The translations under genes were made by a program, and so were the position numbers. The notes below the pieces were generated by a model. That model had not been told where the DNA came from, made no database searches, and worked only from the letters and a program-made list of their open reading frames with translations. A stretch of 32,390 nt of DNA from Thermoplasmata archaeon (GTDB lineage Archaea; Thermoplasmatota; Thermoplasmata; Thermoplasmatales; Thermoplasmataceae): positions 1 to 32,390 of the forward strand of contig JAJYUI010000007.1 in assembly GCA_021792595.1 (NCBI GenBank). The letters are read 5' to 3'. Positions within the stretch are counted from its first letter, which is position 1. Every line of letters starts with the position of its first letter. This document shows positions 1-9,405 of the stretch, piece after piece.

Positions 1-65
1 ATCTCGAGTTGTTCTTTGTTTTTGGTGATCCTCTCCACCTGGCTTTCTTCTGGAACCGTAATCAA
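1..65 (-). CDS. Possible 5' end of a divergent gene running off the left edge (TTG start; MITVPEESQVERITKNKEQLE...)
   Basis: Open minus frame with coding-like composition from TTG at 65..63. An AT-rich stretch (AAAATAGAG) sits about 25 nt upstream. Very short. Confidence 0.25.
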   Translation of the reverse strand, partial: MITVPEESQVERITKNKEQLE

Positions 66-201
66 GCATCTGCCAGAGAAGTTTCTCTATTTTCTCCTTA
101 TGGCCCTGCCAAAAAAATAAGACATTGTCGAAAGACAACGGTGAACGTTACCCTGGCTCCTGGGAAGATGCAACTTTCATATTATTTGAGCCAAAGTTAA
201 T

Positions 202-212
202 TACTGCCAGTA
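202..212. promoter_or_regulatory. Palindrome TACTG-C-CAGTA upstream of the GH31 gene; candidate TrmB-type operator
   Basis: Perfect inverted repeat TACTGCCAGTA 19 nt before the ATG. The right flank CAGTAGTA also occurs in the GH57 upstream palindrome. Confidence 0.4.
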
Positions 213-230
213 GTATAACTTGATTGCATT

Positions 231-2600
231 ATGCAAGAATTCTCAGAGAAATTCAGGAATTTCGCAACACTATTTGGTGAACGGGTTGCAGAAGACTCCC
301 TGTCATACACAAGGGAACGAGACAGGATTGACGGCCAGTATTCCAAAGCAAAGAGTTCCAGCCACAGGATCCCTGGCAAGATGCTGAACACGCTGGTGGA
401 AGAAAACAAGATTACAGTAGATTTTGAGAACCTGAAACTGTCTGTCTCGATTCCAATGGATAATTGCTTCAGGATAACATGGAAAGAAAGCTGGGTTGAA
501 ACCCTGATAAGCAAGGAGTTCACGTGGATTAAACTTGAGACCGGGAAGAATGTCCGTGTAGGGGACGGAGAAATCGAAATTTCCTGCACAGGATCGAGAA
601 TTGTTGTTCACGATGGCGGGATTATATCGCTGTTTGGAACTGACGGCAGCCTATTGAGGACTGACAAAGGGCCGGCGATATCCGATGGCGAGATATTCAC
701 CAGCGCCTTGATTAGGGACAGTTCATCGATACATGGGTTCGGGGAGAAGGCGTTCGGCCTCAATCTCAGGGGAACCAGTCTTGAATTCTGGAATCATGAC
801 CCAGACGGCAGTTATGGACCCAGGGACGACCCGCTTTACATTGGGATACCTGTATATATGGACCTGGTGAGTGCCAGAGGTTGCCTCGCGTTTTACAACA
901 ACCCTTCAAAGTCGAATGCGGATGTGTGTTCAAGCAGGCCAAACGAGATATCCATGCTGTTTGAAGGAGGGGGACTTGATTACTTCCTCTGCACCGGTTC
1001 CATGCGAGAACTGACTTCAATGTTCTCTGATATCACCGGAAAACCGTTTATGCCTCCCAGATGGGCCCTCGGATTCCACCAGTCCAGGTACAGTTACATG
1101 TCGACAGAGGAAATTTCAGATATTGCAGAAAATTTCATTGCCAACGGTCTTCCCCTGTCTGCAATCTATATGGATATTGATCACATGGACGGTTTCCGGG
1201 TCTTCACATTCAACAGGCAGAGTTTCTCAGATGTAGGAAGACTCTCTGAGAATCTTGAAAAGAACGGAATAAAGCTTGTTTCCATCATTGATCCCGGAAT
1301 AAAAAGCGACCCTGGGTATGGCACGTTCCTGGAAGGGGAAAGGGAAGGCTACTTTGCCAGGACTCCAGAAGGGAAAGTGGTTCTTGCCCCTGTGTGGCCT
1401 GGACTTGCCGCTTTTCCAGATTTTACCAGCGAAAGAGTGCAGAAATGGTGGGCTGACAATTATGACTTCTACATTGGTAAAGGCATTTCCGGATTCTGGC
1501 ATGACATGAATGAACCTGCCACTTTTACCATGTGGGGTGACAATACCCTCCCCATGTCAGCAGAATTCGAGAAGGGAAGTCATAATGTTATTCACAACCT
1601 GTACGCACTTTACATGGCGAAAGCCGCCTACGAGGGTTTGCTGGAGAAACTGGATGGAAGGAAGCCTTTCATTCTTACCAGGTCTGGTTGGGCAGGAATA
1701 CAGAAGTATGCTTTCGTTTGGACGGGGGACTCCGAAAGTACAACGGAGGAAATGATCTCGACCATTTCTACAATTATAAACATGGGATTGTCAGGAATTC
1801 CTTATGTTGGGGTTGACATCGGCGGATTCTCAGGCTCACCGTCGAAAGAACTGTACCTGAGGTGGTTCCAGATTGGAGCATTTCTTCCATTCTTCAGGGT
1901 CCACTCCGGCAAGAATACTGAAATGAGGGAGCCCTGGAGATTTGGCAAGGAGTTCCTTGCCATCGTTAGAAAATTCCTGAAGCTTCGCTACAGGCTTATT
2001 CCATACTATTATGGGCTGGCATACGAGTCACACAGGGAGGGGTATCCGATCATTCGGAGTCCTGCCTGGTACGACCCGTCGTTTGGTGATGACGGAGCTA
2101 GTTCTTTCATGGTCGGTGACAGTATCCTGGTGATCCCTGTTCGCCCCGGTGAGACCCATGTTTCCACCAGATTGCCTTCTGGATCATGGTACTCCCTGTG
2201 GGATGACTCGGTGTATAGCGGAATATTTGAGTATGATACCAGAGAAGAGGATATTCCCGTTCTTGTACCGGAAGGATCAGTGATTCCGATGGATGAAGAG
2301 GGAGGGTTTACAATTCATGTTTTTCCAGGAGACCATGGGTCGGGATTTCTCTACCTTGACGACGATACGAGGGACCCAGCTTACTGCAGATACATTTTCA
2401 AAGTAGAAGGAAGTGGAAACCTTTACAGGCTCAACTACAAGCTGGAAAGAGGGGGACTTCTGCCACCTGATGAAATCAGGTTCAGGATACACGGTTCTTC
2501 TGGTTGGACTTTCAATGGAGATTCCATTACTCGGGTTGTTAACGGAAACACCTTGACCTGCAGTGGCGAGGCGGGAGAGTTCAGTTTCACCAATGGCTGA
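231..2600 (+). CDS. GH31 family alpha-glucosidase (maltase-like)
   Basis: GH31 hallmarks in the translation: nucleophile region GFWHDMNEPATF, acid/base region WTGDSESTTEEM, and GIPYVGVDIGGFSG. Full-length ORF starting with ATG. Confidence 0.93.
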   Translation: MQEFSEKFRNFATLFGERVAEDSLSYTRERDRIDGQYSKAKSSSHRIPGKMLNTLVEENKITVDFENLKLSVSIPMDNCFRITWKESWVETLISKEFTWIKLETGKNVRVGDGEIEISCTGSRIVVHDGGIISLFGTDGSLLRTDKGPAISDGEIFTSALIRDSSSIHGFGEKAFGLNLRGTSLEFWNHDPDGSYGPRDDPLYIGIPVYMDLVSARGCLAFYNNPSKSNADVCSSRPNEISMLFEGGGLDYFLCTGSMRELTSMFSDITGKPFMPPRWALGFHQSRYSYMSTEEISDIAENFIANGLPLSAIYMDIDHMDGFRVFTFNRQSFSDVGRLSENLEKNGIKLVSIIDPGIKSDPGYGTFLEGEREGYFARTPEGKVVLAPVWPGLAAFPDFTSERVQKWWADNYDFYIGKGISGFWHDMNEPATFTMWGDNTLPMSAEFEKGSHNVIHNLYALYMAKAAYEGLLEKLDGRKPFILTRSGWAGIQKYAFVWTGDSESTTEEMISTISTIINMGLSGIPYVGVDIGGFSGSPSKELYLRWFQIGAFLPFFRVHSGKNTEMREPWRFGKEFLAIVRKFLKLRYRLIPYYYGLAYESHREGYPIIRSPAWYDPSFGDDGASSFMVGDSILVIPVRPGETHVSTRLPSGSWYSLWDDSVYSGIFEYDTREEDIPVLVPEGSVIPMDEEGGFTIHVFPGDHGSGFLYLDDDTRDPAYCRYIFKVEGSGNLYRLNYKLERGGLLPPDEIRFRIHGSSGWTFNGDSITRVVNGNTLTCSGEAGEFSFTNG

Positions 2601-2705
2601 CCATCCTTAGTGGCTGACATCGTGACTCATGCGAAGTGGACGAAATCAACGAAACTGTCGTTAATACGCTATCAGCGGTGGTATATTTTGTGCTTACCTG
2701 GGAAA

Positions 2706-2716
2706 GTATATTATTG
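2706..2716 (+). promoter_or_regulatory. Archaeal TATA box for malK-like gene
   Basis: GTATATTATT centred about 26 nt before ATG 2737, consistent with a leaderless transcript. Confidence 0.5.
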
Positions 2717-2736
2717 AACGTTTCTCTTTCTTTTGT

Positions 2737-3930
2737 ATGAGTTTTCTCTCCCTCCAGAACATTTCAAAAACTTTTGGAAATAAATTCAAGGCCCTTGATA
2801 ATGTCTCTCTTGAGGTTGAGAAGGGGGAGTTCTTTGTTTTGCTCGGACCGTCCGGCAGCGGTAAGACTACCCTCATCAGGTGTGTCGCTGGACTCGAAAC
2901 CGTTGATGAGGGGAAGATTTCAATCGGGGAAAGGCTGATAACAGATTTTCCTCCGGGAGAAAGAAATGTTGCAATGGTATTCCAGAACTATGCCCTATAT
3001 CCATTCCTCACTGTTTACGAAAATCTTGCTTTTCCACTCAAAGCCAGGGGAAGGCTGAAGCGGGCACTGTGGTCAGAGGCCCTGGCAAGTGGTAGCTCTC
3101 CCAGGACCGGCATAGGTTACGCCCTCGGCCTTAACCCGATAAGGAGATCGGAGGTCAGGAAAAACATACGAGAAAGGATCGACCGCGTTGCCGAAATGCT
3201 GCAGATCTCGGATATTCTCGATCGGAAACCCGGCCAGATTTCCGGAGGGCAGAGGCAAAGGGTGGCATTGGGCAGGGCACTCATAAGGGAGGCAAATGTC
3301 TACCTTATGGACGAGCCACTCAGTAACCTAGACGCGAAACTACGGTCATCCACAAGAGTCGAACTCAAGAACCTCCAGAAGAAACTCGGCATCACAGTCG
3401 TTTATGTAACTCATGATCAGATAGAAGCAATGACCATGGGGGACAGGATAGGTGTCATCAACAAGGGGCATTTGATCCAGGTTGGAAAGCCCCTAGATGT
3501 CTACAACATGCCTGACAACCTATTTGTTGCCAGCTTCCTTGGCGATCCGCCGATTAACCAGGTTGACGGAAGTGTATCCGACCGGAATAGGTCAATGATT
3601 TCCTTTGGCGGATATGATCTTGAGTTGCCGGGCAATCCTGATCTCTCCGGAGCCCCAGGAAAGAGGCTGAAACTTGCCATCAGGCCGGAGGATGTAGAGA
3701 TAGGGAAACTGGGGGCTAATGCACGCGTACTCTTCGTCAGGTCAATTGGAAGAACACACTACATCTCTGTAGTTCTTCAGGAAACTGAAGAAATGCTTAC
3801 AAAGGTGACAACCGAGGAGATGGATATATCAGAAGGCATGGAAGTGCATGTAATGCCCAATCTCTCGCACCTTGACGTGTTCGATAAGGACACTGAAGAA
3901 CTTGTCTGGTCGGCAAAGAGATCCCAGTAG
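2737..3930 (+). CDS. malK: ABC transporter ATP-binding protein, MalK/MsmX-like (CUT1 sugar importer)
   Basis: Walker A GPSGSGKTT, Q-loop VFQNYALYP, signature ISGGQRQRVALGRAL, Walker B VYLMDEPLSNLDAKLR, H-loop THDQIEAM, and a C-terminal TOBE-like domain. Confidence 0.93.
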   Translation: MSFLSLQNISKTFGNKFKALDNVSLEVEKGEFFVLLGPSGSGKTTLIRCVAGLETVDEGKISIGERLITDFPPGERNVAMVFQNYALYPFLTVYENLAFPLKARGRLKRALWSEALASGSSPRTGIGYALGLNPIRRSEVRKNIRERIDRVAEMLQISDILDRKPGQISGGQRQRVALGRALIREANVYLMDEPLSNLDAKLRSSTRVELKNLQKKLGITVVYVTHDQIEAMTMGDRIGVINKGHLIQVGKPLDVYNMPDNLFVASFLGDPPINQVDGSVSDRNRSMISFGGYDLELPGNPDLSGAPGKRLKLAIRPEDVEIGKLGANARVLFVRSIGRTHYISVVLQETEEMLTKVTTEEMDISEGMEVHVMPNLSHLDVFDKDTEELVWSAKRSQ

Positions 3931-3946
3931 TTCCAGTTGCACCCGA

Positions 3947-4870
3947 TCATTTGTAAGTTGCAATTGAAAAGCCTGACACCAGGTATCTCTGGAAAACGAT
4001 AAACAGTATGAAAATGGGTAATCCCATGACGATCGAGAAAGCGCTGAACTGGCCGAAGTTAATGGCCTGGGAAGAAATCTGGCTGTACTTGTACAACCCC
4101 TGCGCCATGTTGTCCAGTTTTCCGTTGGACACCATCATGTTTATGAGAAGATAATCTGAATATGGCCCGAAGAAAGCGAGCAGCATAGACATTATCAGGA
4201 CAGGCTTTACCATGGGAAGCAGCACCCTGAAGAGAGCCTGCGTTCTTGTGTGGCCGTCTATCTGGGCAGACTCCTCAAAGTCTGCGGGTATGCCATCCGT
4301 GAAATTCTTTATCAGCCAGGCGTTGAATATCACCGCCCCGCCGGAGTACAGGATTATCATTCCAAAGTAAGAGTTTGTGAGGGAAAGTTCCGAGAACATG
4401 TCGTAGAGTGGGATGACCATGATCGCAAGCGGGAATGTTGAAAGGATAAGCATCATGTACAGTATCACCCTTTTTCCGGGGATGCGGAACCTCGATAATG
4501 CAAGACCTGCAGAGAATGAGAGTCCCAGAGCTATTATGGTGGCACTGCCTGAATAGAACAGGGTGTTCGGAAGCCAGATATTGAGGAGTGCAGATCCGTC
4601 AAACCGGAAGAGCCCAGTGTAGTTCGCCAAGTTGAGCCTGGTGGGTAGCGGCAGCAGTGAGTTTATTGAAACAGAGGCAAGTGTAATTCCAGGGCTCAGC
4701 GAATTCACGAACATGTAATATATCGGAAATATGGAGTAAACTGCAACAGCGATCAGAACAAGGTGCGTGGCGATTCGCTTAATGATCCTGACTCTCCTGA
4801 AATGCAGGTTCCTGGATACACTGAAATGTTCCTCGCCTGGCTTATCCACAACTTTCCCGTTTATCTCCAT
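3947..4870 (-). CDS. malG: Sugar ABC transporter permease, MalG-like
   Basis: Multiple TM segments and an EAA-loop-like stretch (DFEESAQIDGHTRTQALFRVLLPMVKPVL). Adjacent to a MalF-like gene and a binding protein. Confidence 0.9.
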   Translation of the reverse strand: MEINGKVVDKPGEEHFSVSRNLHFRRVRIIKRIATHLVLIAVAVYSIFPIYYMFVNSLSPGITLASVSINSLLPLPTRLNLANYTGLFRFDGSALLNIWLPNTLFYSGSATIIALGLSFSAGLALSRFRIPGKRVILYMMLILSTFPLAIMVIPLYDMFSELSLTNSYFGMIILYSGGAVIFNAWLIKNFTDGIPADFEESAQIDGHTRTQALFRVLLPMVKPVLIMSMLLAFFGPYSDYLLINMMVSNGKLDNMAQGLYKYSQISSQAINFGQFSAFSIVMGLPIFILFIVFQRYLVSGFSIATYK

Positions 4871-4880
4871 GTTACCAACC

Positions 4881-5804
4881 TCAATAGACCACGCTCATCA
4901 TTCTTGTAAACTTGTTTATCAGGATAACGAACACAAGCAGAATCAACACATTTATCATGGCATATGCCGATGCCAGACCCCATGATGGATAGGCAATGCT
5001 AACCTCGTTGTAGGCGTAAGTAATCAGGATGTACGTGGAAGTACCTGGCCCTCCACCAGTCAGCAGGAATGGTATATAGAAATTGTTCCACGTGAATATG
5101 AACCCGAATATCGTGACGAAAGATATCTGTCTTTTCAGGAGAGGGAGGGCAACCTTTCTCACTGTGCCGGTCGTGCCGTAACCGTCGATCCTTGCGGCAT
5201 CATAGAGTTCCTTGGGAACACTCTGGAGTGCGGCCGTATAGACAAAAGTATAGTATGGAAACGAAAGCCAGAGATTCACAAGGATCATGGAAAACATGGA
5301 TGTCGAGGAGAGGCCAAGCCAGTAAACCTTCTCAACACCGACCATGGCCAGGACTTTGTTTATGAATCCCAGATTATAATCCAGCAGGCCTTTCCAGATA
5401 AGTATGGTAATGAAGGCCGGATATGCCCATGGAAACAGGTAGATTGTACGGTAGAGCTTCGTTCCACGGATGCCTGGCTGGTTCATCAGGAGTGCCAGCA
5501 TGAATCCAAGAGATGACATCAGAATAATGCTTCCGCCGCTCCACACAAATGTCTGCCAGATCAGGGTTGCAAGGCTCGGGTTATTCTCAAACAGGATGAT
5601 ATAGTAATTTCTTGCACCCACGTAGGAATAATTGAAGATGTGAAGAAGGCTGAAATCCGTAAGGGAGTAATAAATTCCGTAGGCAAGGGGGGAGAAATCA
5701 AGAAATACAAGCACAGCAAGAATTGGCAGGATAAACAGGTATCCATGCCAATCCAGTTTCCCGTGCTGCTTCTTTCCTCTCCAATTCCCTGCCCAACTTA
5801 ACAT
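4881..5804 (-). CDS. malF: Sugar ABC transporter permease, MalF-like
   Basis: Multiple TM segments, EAA motif region (LYDAARIDGYGTTGTVRKVALPLLK) and LLTGGGPGTST motif typical of MalF-type permeases. Confidence 0.9.
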   Translation of the reverse strand: MLSWAGNWRGKKQHGKLDWHGYLFILPILAVLVFLDFSPLAYGIYYSLTDFSLLHIFNYSYVGARNYYIILFENNPSLATLIWQTFVWSGGSIILMSSLGFMLALLMNQPGIRGTKLYRTIYLFPWAYPAFITILIWKGLLDYNLGFINKVLAMVGVEKVYWLGLSSTSMFSMILVNLWLSFPYYTFVYTAALQSVPKELYDAARIDGYGTTGTVRKVALPLLKRQISFVTIFGFIFTWNNFYIPFLLTGGGPGTSTYILITYAYNEVSIAYPSWGLASAYAMINVLILLVFVILINKFTRMMSVVY

Positions 5805-5824
5805 TAAATCACGTTATCAGAGAT

Positions 5825-7288
5825 TCAATAAAAAAGAGGGATAAATTGTTTGATTGGAACAGCCACGAAGACACTGTTCGCATATACCCCCGCGCTGACT
5901 AGCTCACTTACCCCCTGCGAAAAGGAAGTCAGGATGAAGCCGTAAGAGTCGTAAGGAACGTTGTTCGCTATCAGTGCGCTGATGATCTGAGACTCGATCT
6001 GGTTCATCGCATCGGTTGGAGTGACTGTTGTGGAGTTCTGTTCAAGGTTTGAGGCCCCGATGTGGAATGCGTTCCAGTAGAAAGCCATCTGAGGTATGTT
6101 GGGGAATTTCTGAGTATGCTGTTCCTGAGCTATCCAGCCTGAGACAAGAGGATCATTGCCAGGATGTGCACTTATGTAACTGCCCACTGAGTTCAGGGAG
6201 GGGAAATCACCAGCCTTGTTGAAGAGGTTAAGCTGGGCAGTATAGTTAGTCATTGCCTTGACAAACTGCACCGAAGCCCAGACCTGTGCACTGCTTGCAC
6301 CGCTTGCAGCATGGTTGGAAACTAGGTATCCAATTGAGCCCCAGAGAGGCAGTGGCCACTTTCCGGTGTGGTTATCGAACGGAATTGCGGCAACCCCCAG
6401 GTTGTTTCCAAGATATTTCATGTATGTTGACTGGTCCCAGGGACCATCTAGCATGAAGGCAGAGTAGTTGCCTTCAAAGTATGTCTGCTCGTCAAGTTCT
6501 GAACTCAGTCCTGCCTTGTCGACCCCGTAGACCTTGGTCCAGTTCCAGACAAAGCTCATGGCAGCGATATCATGGCTGCTGTTCAGTTCCGGGTACCCGG
6601 ATGTGTTGAACAGTTCCCCGCCGAATGCGGGATACCATGTAGCGAACCTGTAGCCGTATGTGGCTCCTATTGCATACGGGAGTCCGAGATAGGATGAACC
6701 CATATGCGTGACGTTAAGTGCATCCTGGATCATCTGATAGGTGTTCTTGGGAGGGTTGGGAACAAGCAACTTATTGTAATAAAGAGCAATTCCGTTGGTG
6801 TTGACAGGAACTCCATAAAGCGCACCATGCAAAGTCCAGTCACTTATTGTTCCTGTAGTGAAATTTCCGGTGAATGAACTGCCCAGGTATTGTGAGAGAT
6901 TGACCACGAGGCCAGCAGAATAAAGTGCTCCTCCATTGTCACTGCTGTCTCTGTAAACGTTCGGCGCAGTGTGCGAAGTTGCATCAGTCGCAAAGTTACT
7001 TGTACCTACAGCGACACCATGCGTGATGTCCAGCGTAATGTTGGAATGCTGAGCTTCAAAGAGAGCAACGGACGTATTGAACGCCGTAGATTCCCCTCCT
7101 GAGGCACTGGAATCCCAGACTGATATTGTCACTTTCTTTGGCGCGCTTGAAGTCTTCTGGTTCTGCCCCTGGTAATATAACGCAACGGCAACACCTGAGA
7201 CAACGACGATGATTACAACAACTATGGCAATAATTAGTGTCGGTTTACTTCTTGGTGGAACAGGTGTACCACCTTGAGTAGTATCCAT
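5825..7288 (-). CDS. Extracellular solute-binding protein of a sugar ABC transporter, membrane-anchored by an N-terminal TM
   Basis: N-terminal hydrophobic anchor LIIAIVVVIIVVVSGVAVALYY, then a family-1-like solute-binding fold (KVTISVWDSSASGGESTAFNTSVALFEAQHSNITLDI...). In operon with permeases. Confidence 0.9.
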   Translation of the reverse strand: MDTTQGGTPVPPRSKPTLIIAIVVVIIVVVSGVAVALYYQGQNQKTSSAPKKVTISVWDSSASGGESTAFNTSVALFEAQHSNITLDITHGVAVGTSNFATDATSHTAPNVYRDSSDNGGALYSAGLVVNLSQYLGSSFTGNFTTGTISDWTLHGALYGVPVNTNGIALYYNKLLVPNPPKNTYQMIQDALNVTHMGSSYLGLPYAIGATYGYRFATWYPAFGGELFNTSGYPELNSSHDIAAMSFVWNWTKVYGVDKAGLSSELDEQTYFEGNYSAFMLDGPWDQSTYMKYLGNNLGVAAIPFDNHTGKWPLPLWGSIGYLVSNHAASGASSAQVWASVQFVKAMTNYTAQLNLFNKAGDFPSLNSVGSYISAHPGNDPLVSGWIAQEQHTQKFPNIPQMAFYWNAFHIGASNLEQNSTTVTPTDAMNQIESQIISALIANNVPYDSYGFILTSFSQGVSELVSAGVYANSVFVAVPIKQFIPLFY

Positions 7289-7310
7289 GAATGTTCAATA
7301 GAAATTGAGG

Positions 7311-7322
7311 ACTTAAATATTT
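7311..7322 (-). promoter_or_regulatory. TATA box for the binding-protein/permease operon
   Basis: Reverse-strand AAATATTTAAGT about 28 nt before the ATG at 7288. Confidence 0.5.
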
Positions 7323-7364
7323 GCTTATCCCTGTTATTTTTCCATTCATGGTGGAACTGCCTGA

Positions 7365-9257
7365 TTACTTACACGACATGTTTGACCCGGATCGCTCGAA
7401 GATAACAAACGAGAATGGTCCCATGTCAATCGCGCCTCCGTTCACGGTGATTCCGTTAGCGACCAGAATTTTCCCAGTGACAGAAAGACTGGCTTCGTGG
7501 GAAGTGGTAAAAACCATTTCAAGGGAAGAGTGATGATCCATCTTTGCTATTCCGAAGCAGTCTCCGTAATCACGGAACATTGTGATTCCTTCTTCCATGG
7601 CAGTATAAAGCTGCCTTGTCTTCCCGAGGTTCCTGAAAAACCCAAGAGAGGAAGAATCAAGGCTGTTCCAGGGAAAGCATCTCCGGCAGTCTGGATCAGG
7701 TCCACCGGTCAGGCATGCCTCATCCCCATAGTACAGCGAGGGGAGCCCGTTCATCATGTAAAGAATTGCATATGAAAGCCGGAACTTATCCTCATCCTCT
7801 CCGAGAACGTTACGCAAACGACTTACGTCATGTGAGCCCAGAAGGTTCATCATAAGTGTCATCGGCCGGTCTCCGTACTGAAAGCAGAGTTTCCTGTACT
7901 TGACCCGGAATCTGTTGAAATCATCCTCCATGCCCACCATGGACAATATCATGGATCTCAGGGGATAATTCATGAGCCCGTCGAACAGCCCTTCTCGCGT
8001 GAAATATGGCGCAACGCACCACGCCTCGCAGATCTTCCTGATTTCCCTGTCGTATGATCCAATAATATGAAACAGTTCCTTGAAGTAATCAACTGGAATT
8101 GAATCGGCAACGTCGAACCTGAAGCCATCCACTTTGAAATCTTCAACATAGTGTGCGATAACCCTGTTGAAATACTCCCTTGCCTCCTTCTCCATGAGGT
8201 TGACCTTCGGCATTCCCCCGTAGCCCAGAAAAGTCTCGTATCCAGGTGCATCATGGCTTTCACCGGGCGTATAATGATGCCTGTAAATTTCAGGATTATC
8301 ATCGATGAAACGATACCAGTGGAAATATGGAGATTCCATTTTCCTTGAAACAGCATCCCTGAAGAACGGATGGTCCACGGATGTATGGTTGAAGACCACA
8401 TCCATGATCACCCTGATCCCCATGGAATGAGCAGTTCGTACAAGGTTTCTGAAGTCATCTTCGTTTCCCAGCAAGGGATCGATGGAAAAGTAATCCAGAA
8501 CATCGTATCTGTGATTGCTTCCTCCAGAGTTAATCGGATTAAGATAGAGATGACTGACGCCCAGCGATTTCAGGTATTCCAGTTTAGAGGAGATTCCTTT
8601 CAGGTCTCCCCCGAAATAGGTGGAAGCGGTGGGCTGGGAACCCCATGGTGCAAGCTCCTTGCTTGGTCTCGATCCCCTGTTAAACCTGTCCGGGAATATC
8701 TGGTACATAAGCGTACGTCTCTCTGACTTCCTTTCTTCCGGAACCATGGTAAAATATCCTGTCCTGGGTATCGAGATTTTGTCACCCGAAAACCGGTATT
8801 TCCTGAAATCACCTCCAAATTCATAAACGGTTCCAAAACTTTCTGCCACCTCTTCCCTGTAGATCCCCGATCCACTCTCCGTTTCCAGAACGTAATTCCC
8901 ACCCCCTCTGGGAACCGCCAGCCTCACGATCGAGTGACCCCCGATGTTTCCGGCAAACTGCGGCATTCCCGGATTATGGTAAGTTGTTTCAAGGGGAATT
9001 TCAAACAGAGTGTTCTCCGTGACTGGGTTTCTGCTCTCGTCAAATGAGTGATACTGGTTGACAAGAATCCTGTAGTCATATCTGCCGGGTGGAAGAGTGA
9101 TCGTGCATACCCAGTTGTGTTCCTCCATGAAATAGGTGCTTCCCTGTCCGTTGCAGTTAAATGAGCCTGAGAGATAGACAGTTCTGTCTCCGCCCACCCT
9201 GGGAAATACAAATCTCACACTGTGGAGGTAGCCATCAATGCTGCTCACTTCTGGCAT
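7365..9257 (-). CDS. GH13 alpha-amylase family enzyme, neopullulanase/cyclomaltodextrinase-like (cytoplasmic)
   Basis: GH13 conserved regions: DVVFNHTS, GFRFDVADSIP (nucleophile Asp), EAW (acid/base Glu), LLGSHDVSRL. N-terminal starch-binding/E-set-like domain; no signal peptide. Confidence 0.9.
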   Translation of the reverse strand: MPEVSSIDGYLHSVRFVFPRVGGDRTVYLSGSFNCNGQGSTYFMEEHNWVCTITLPPGRYDYRILVNQYHSFDESRNPVTENTLFEIPLETTYHNPGMPQFAGNIGGHSIVRLAVPRGGGNYVLETESGSGIYREEVAESFGTVYEFGGDFRKYRFSGDKISIPRTGYFTMVPEERKSERRTLMYQIFPDRFNRGSRPSKELAPWGSQPTASTYFGGDLKGISSKLEYLKSLGVSHLYLNPINSGGSNHRYDVLDYFSIDPLLGNEDDFRNLVRTAHSMGIRVIMDVVFNHTSVDHPFFRDAVSRKMESPYFHWYRFIDDNPEIYRHHYTPGESHDAPGYETFLGYGGMPKVNLMEKEAREYFNRVIAHYVEDFKVDGFRFDVADSIPVDYFKELFHIIGSYDREIRKICEAWCVAPYFTREGLFDGLMNYPLRSMILSMVGMEDDFNRFRVKYRKLCFQYGDRPMTLMMNLLGSHDVSRLRNVLGEDEDKFRLSYAILYMMNGLPSLYYGDEACLTGGPDPDCRRCFPWNSLDSSSLGFFRNLGKTRQLYTAMEEGITMFRDYGDCFGIAKMDHHSSLEMVFTTSHEASLSVTGKILVANGITVNGGAIDMGPFSFVIFERSGSNMSCK

Positions 9258-9340
9258 AACCTTGCAAGATGCTGCATGCGGTTATCTCTTTTGCTCAACA
9301 TGGCAATTATAGGAGTGCTGCTTGATTTCAATGCAGTACA

Positions 9341-9365
9341 TATTATACTATTTACAGTAGTAATA
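9341..9365. promoter_or_regulatory. AT-rich near-palindrome TATTATACTATTTACAGTAGTAATA; candidate TrmB operator in the GH13/GH57 divergent promoter region
   Basis: TACT-N6-AGTA core with TATTA/TAATA flanking arms, just upstream of the putative TATA box (AATTCTTAAA, ~9376-9385). Confidence 0.45.
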
Positions 9366-9405
9366 GCTGAGCAAAAATTCTTAAACTCTGTTGCATGAAT
9401 TCAGC

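Noticed and set aside
139-151. Near-palindrome GGTGAACGTTACC upstream of the GH31 gene
   Set aside because: Short, imperfect, not repeated near other island promoters, and too far from the start to support a call.
7970-8401. 143-aa minus-strand ORF inside the GH13 gene
   Set aside because: Overlaps the GH13 gene in another frame on the same strand; composition is out-of-frame-like (Ser/Arg/Ile rich) and no family is recognisable.
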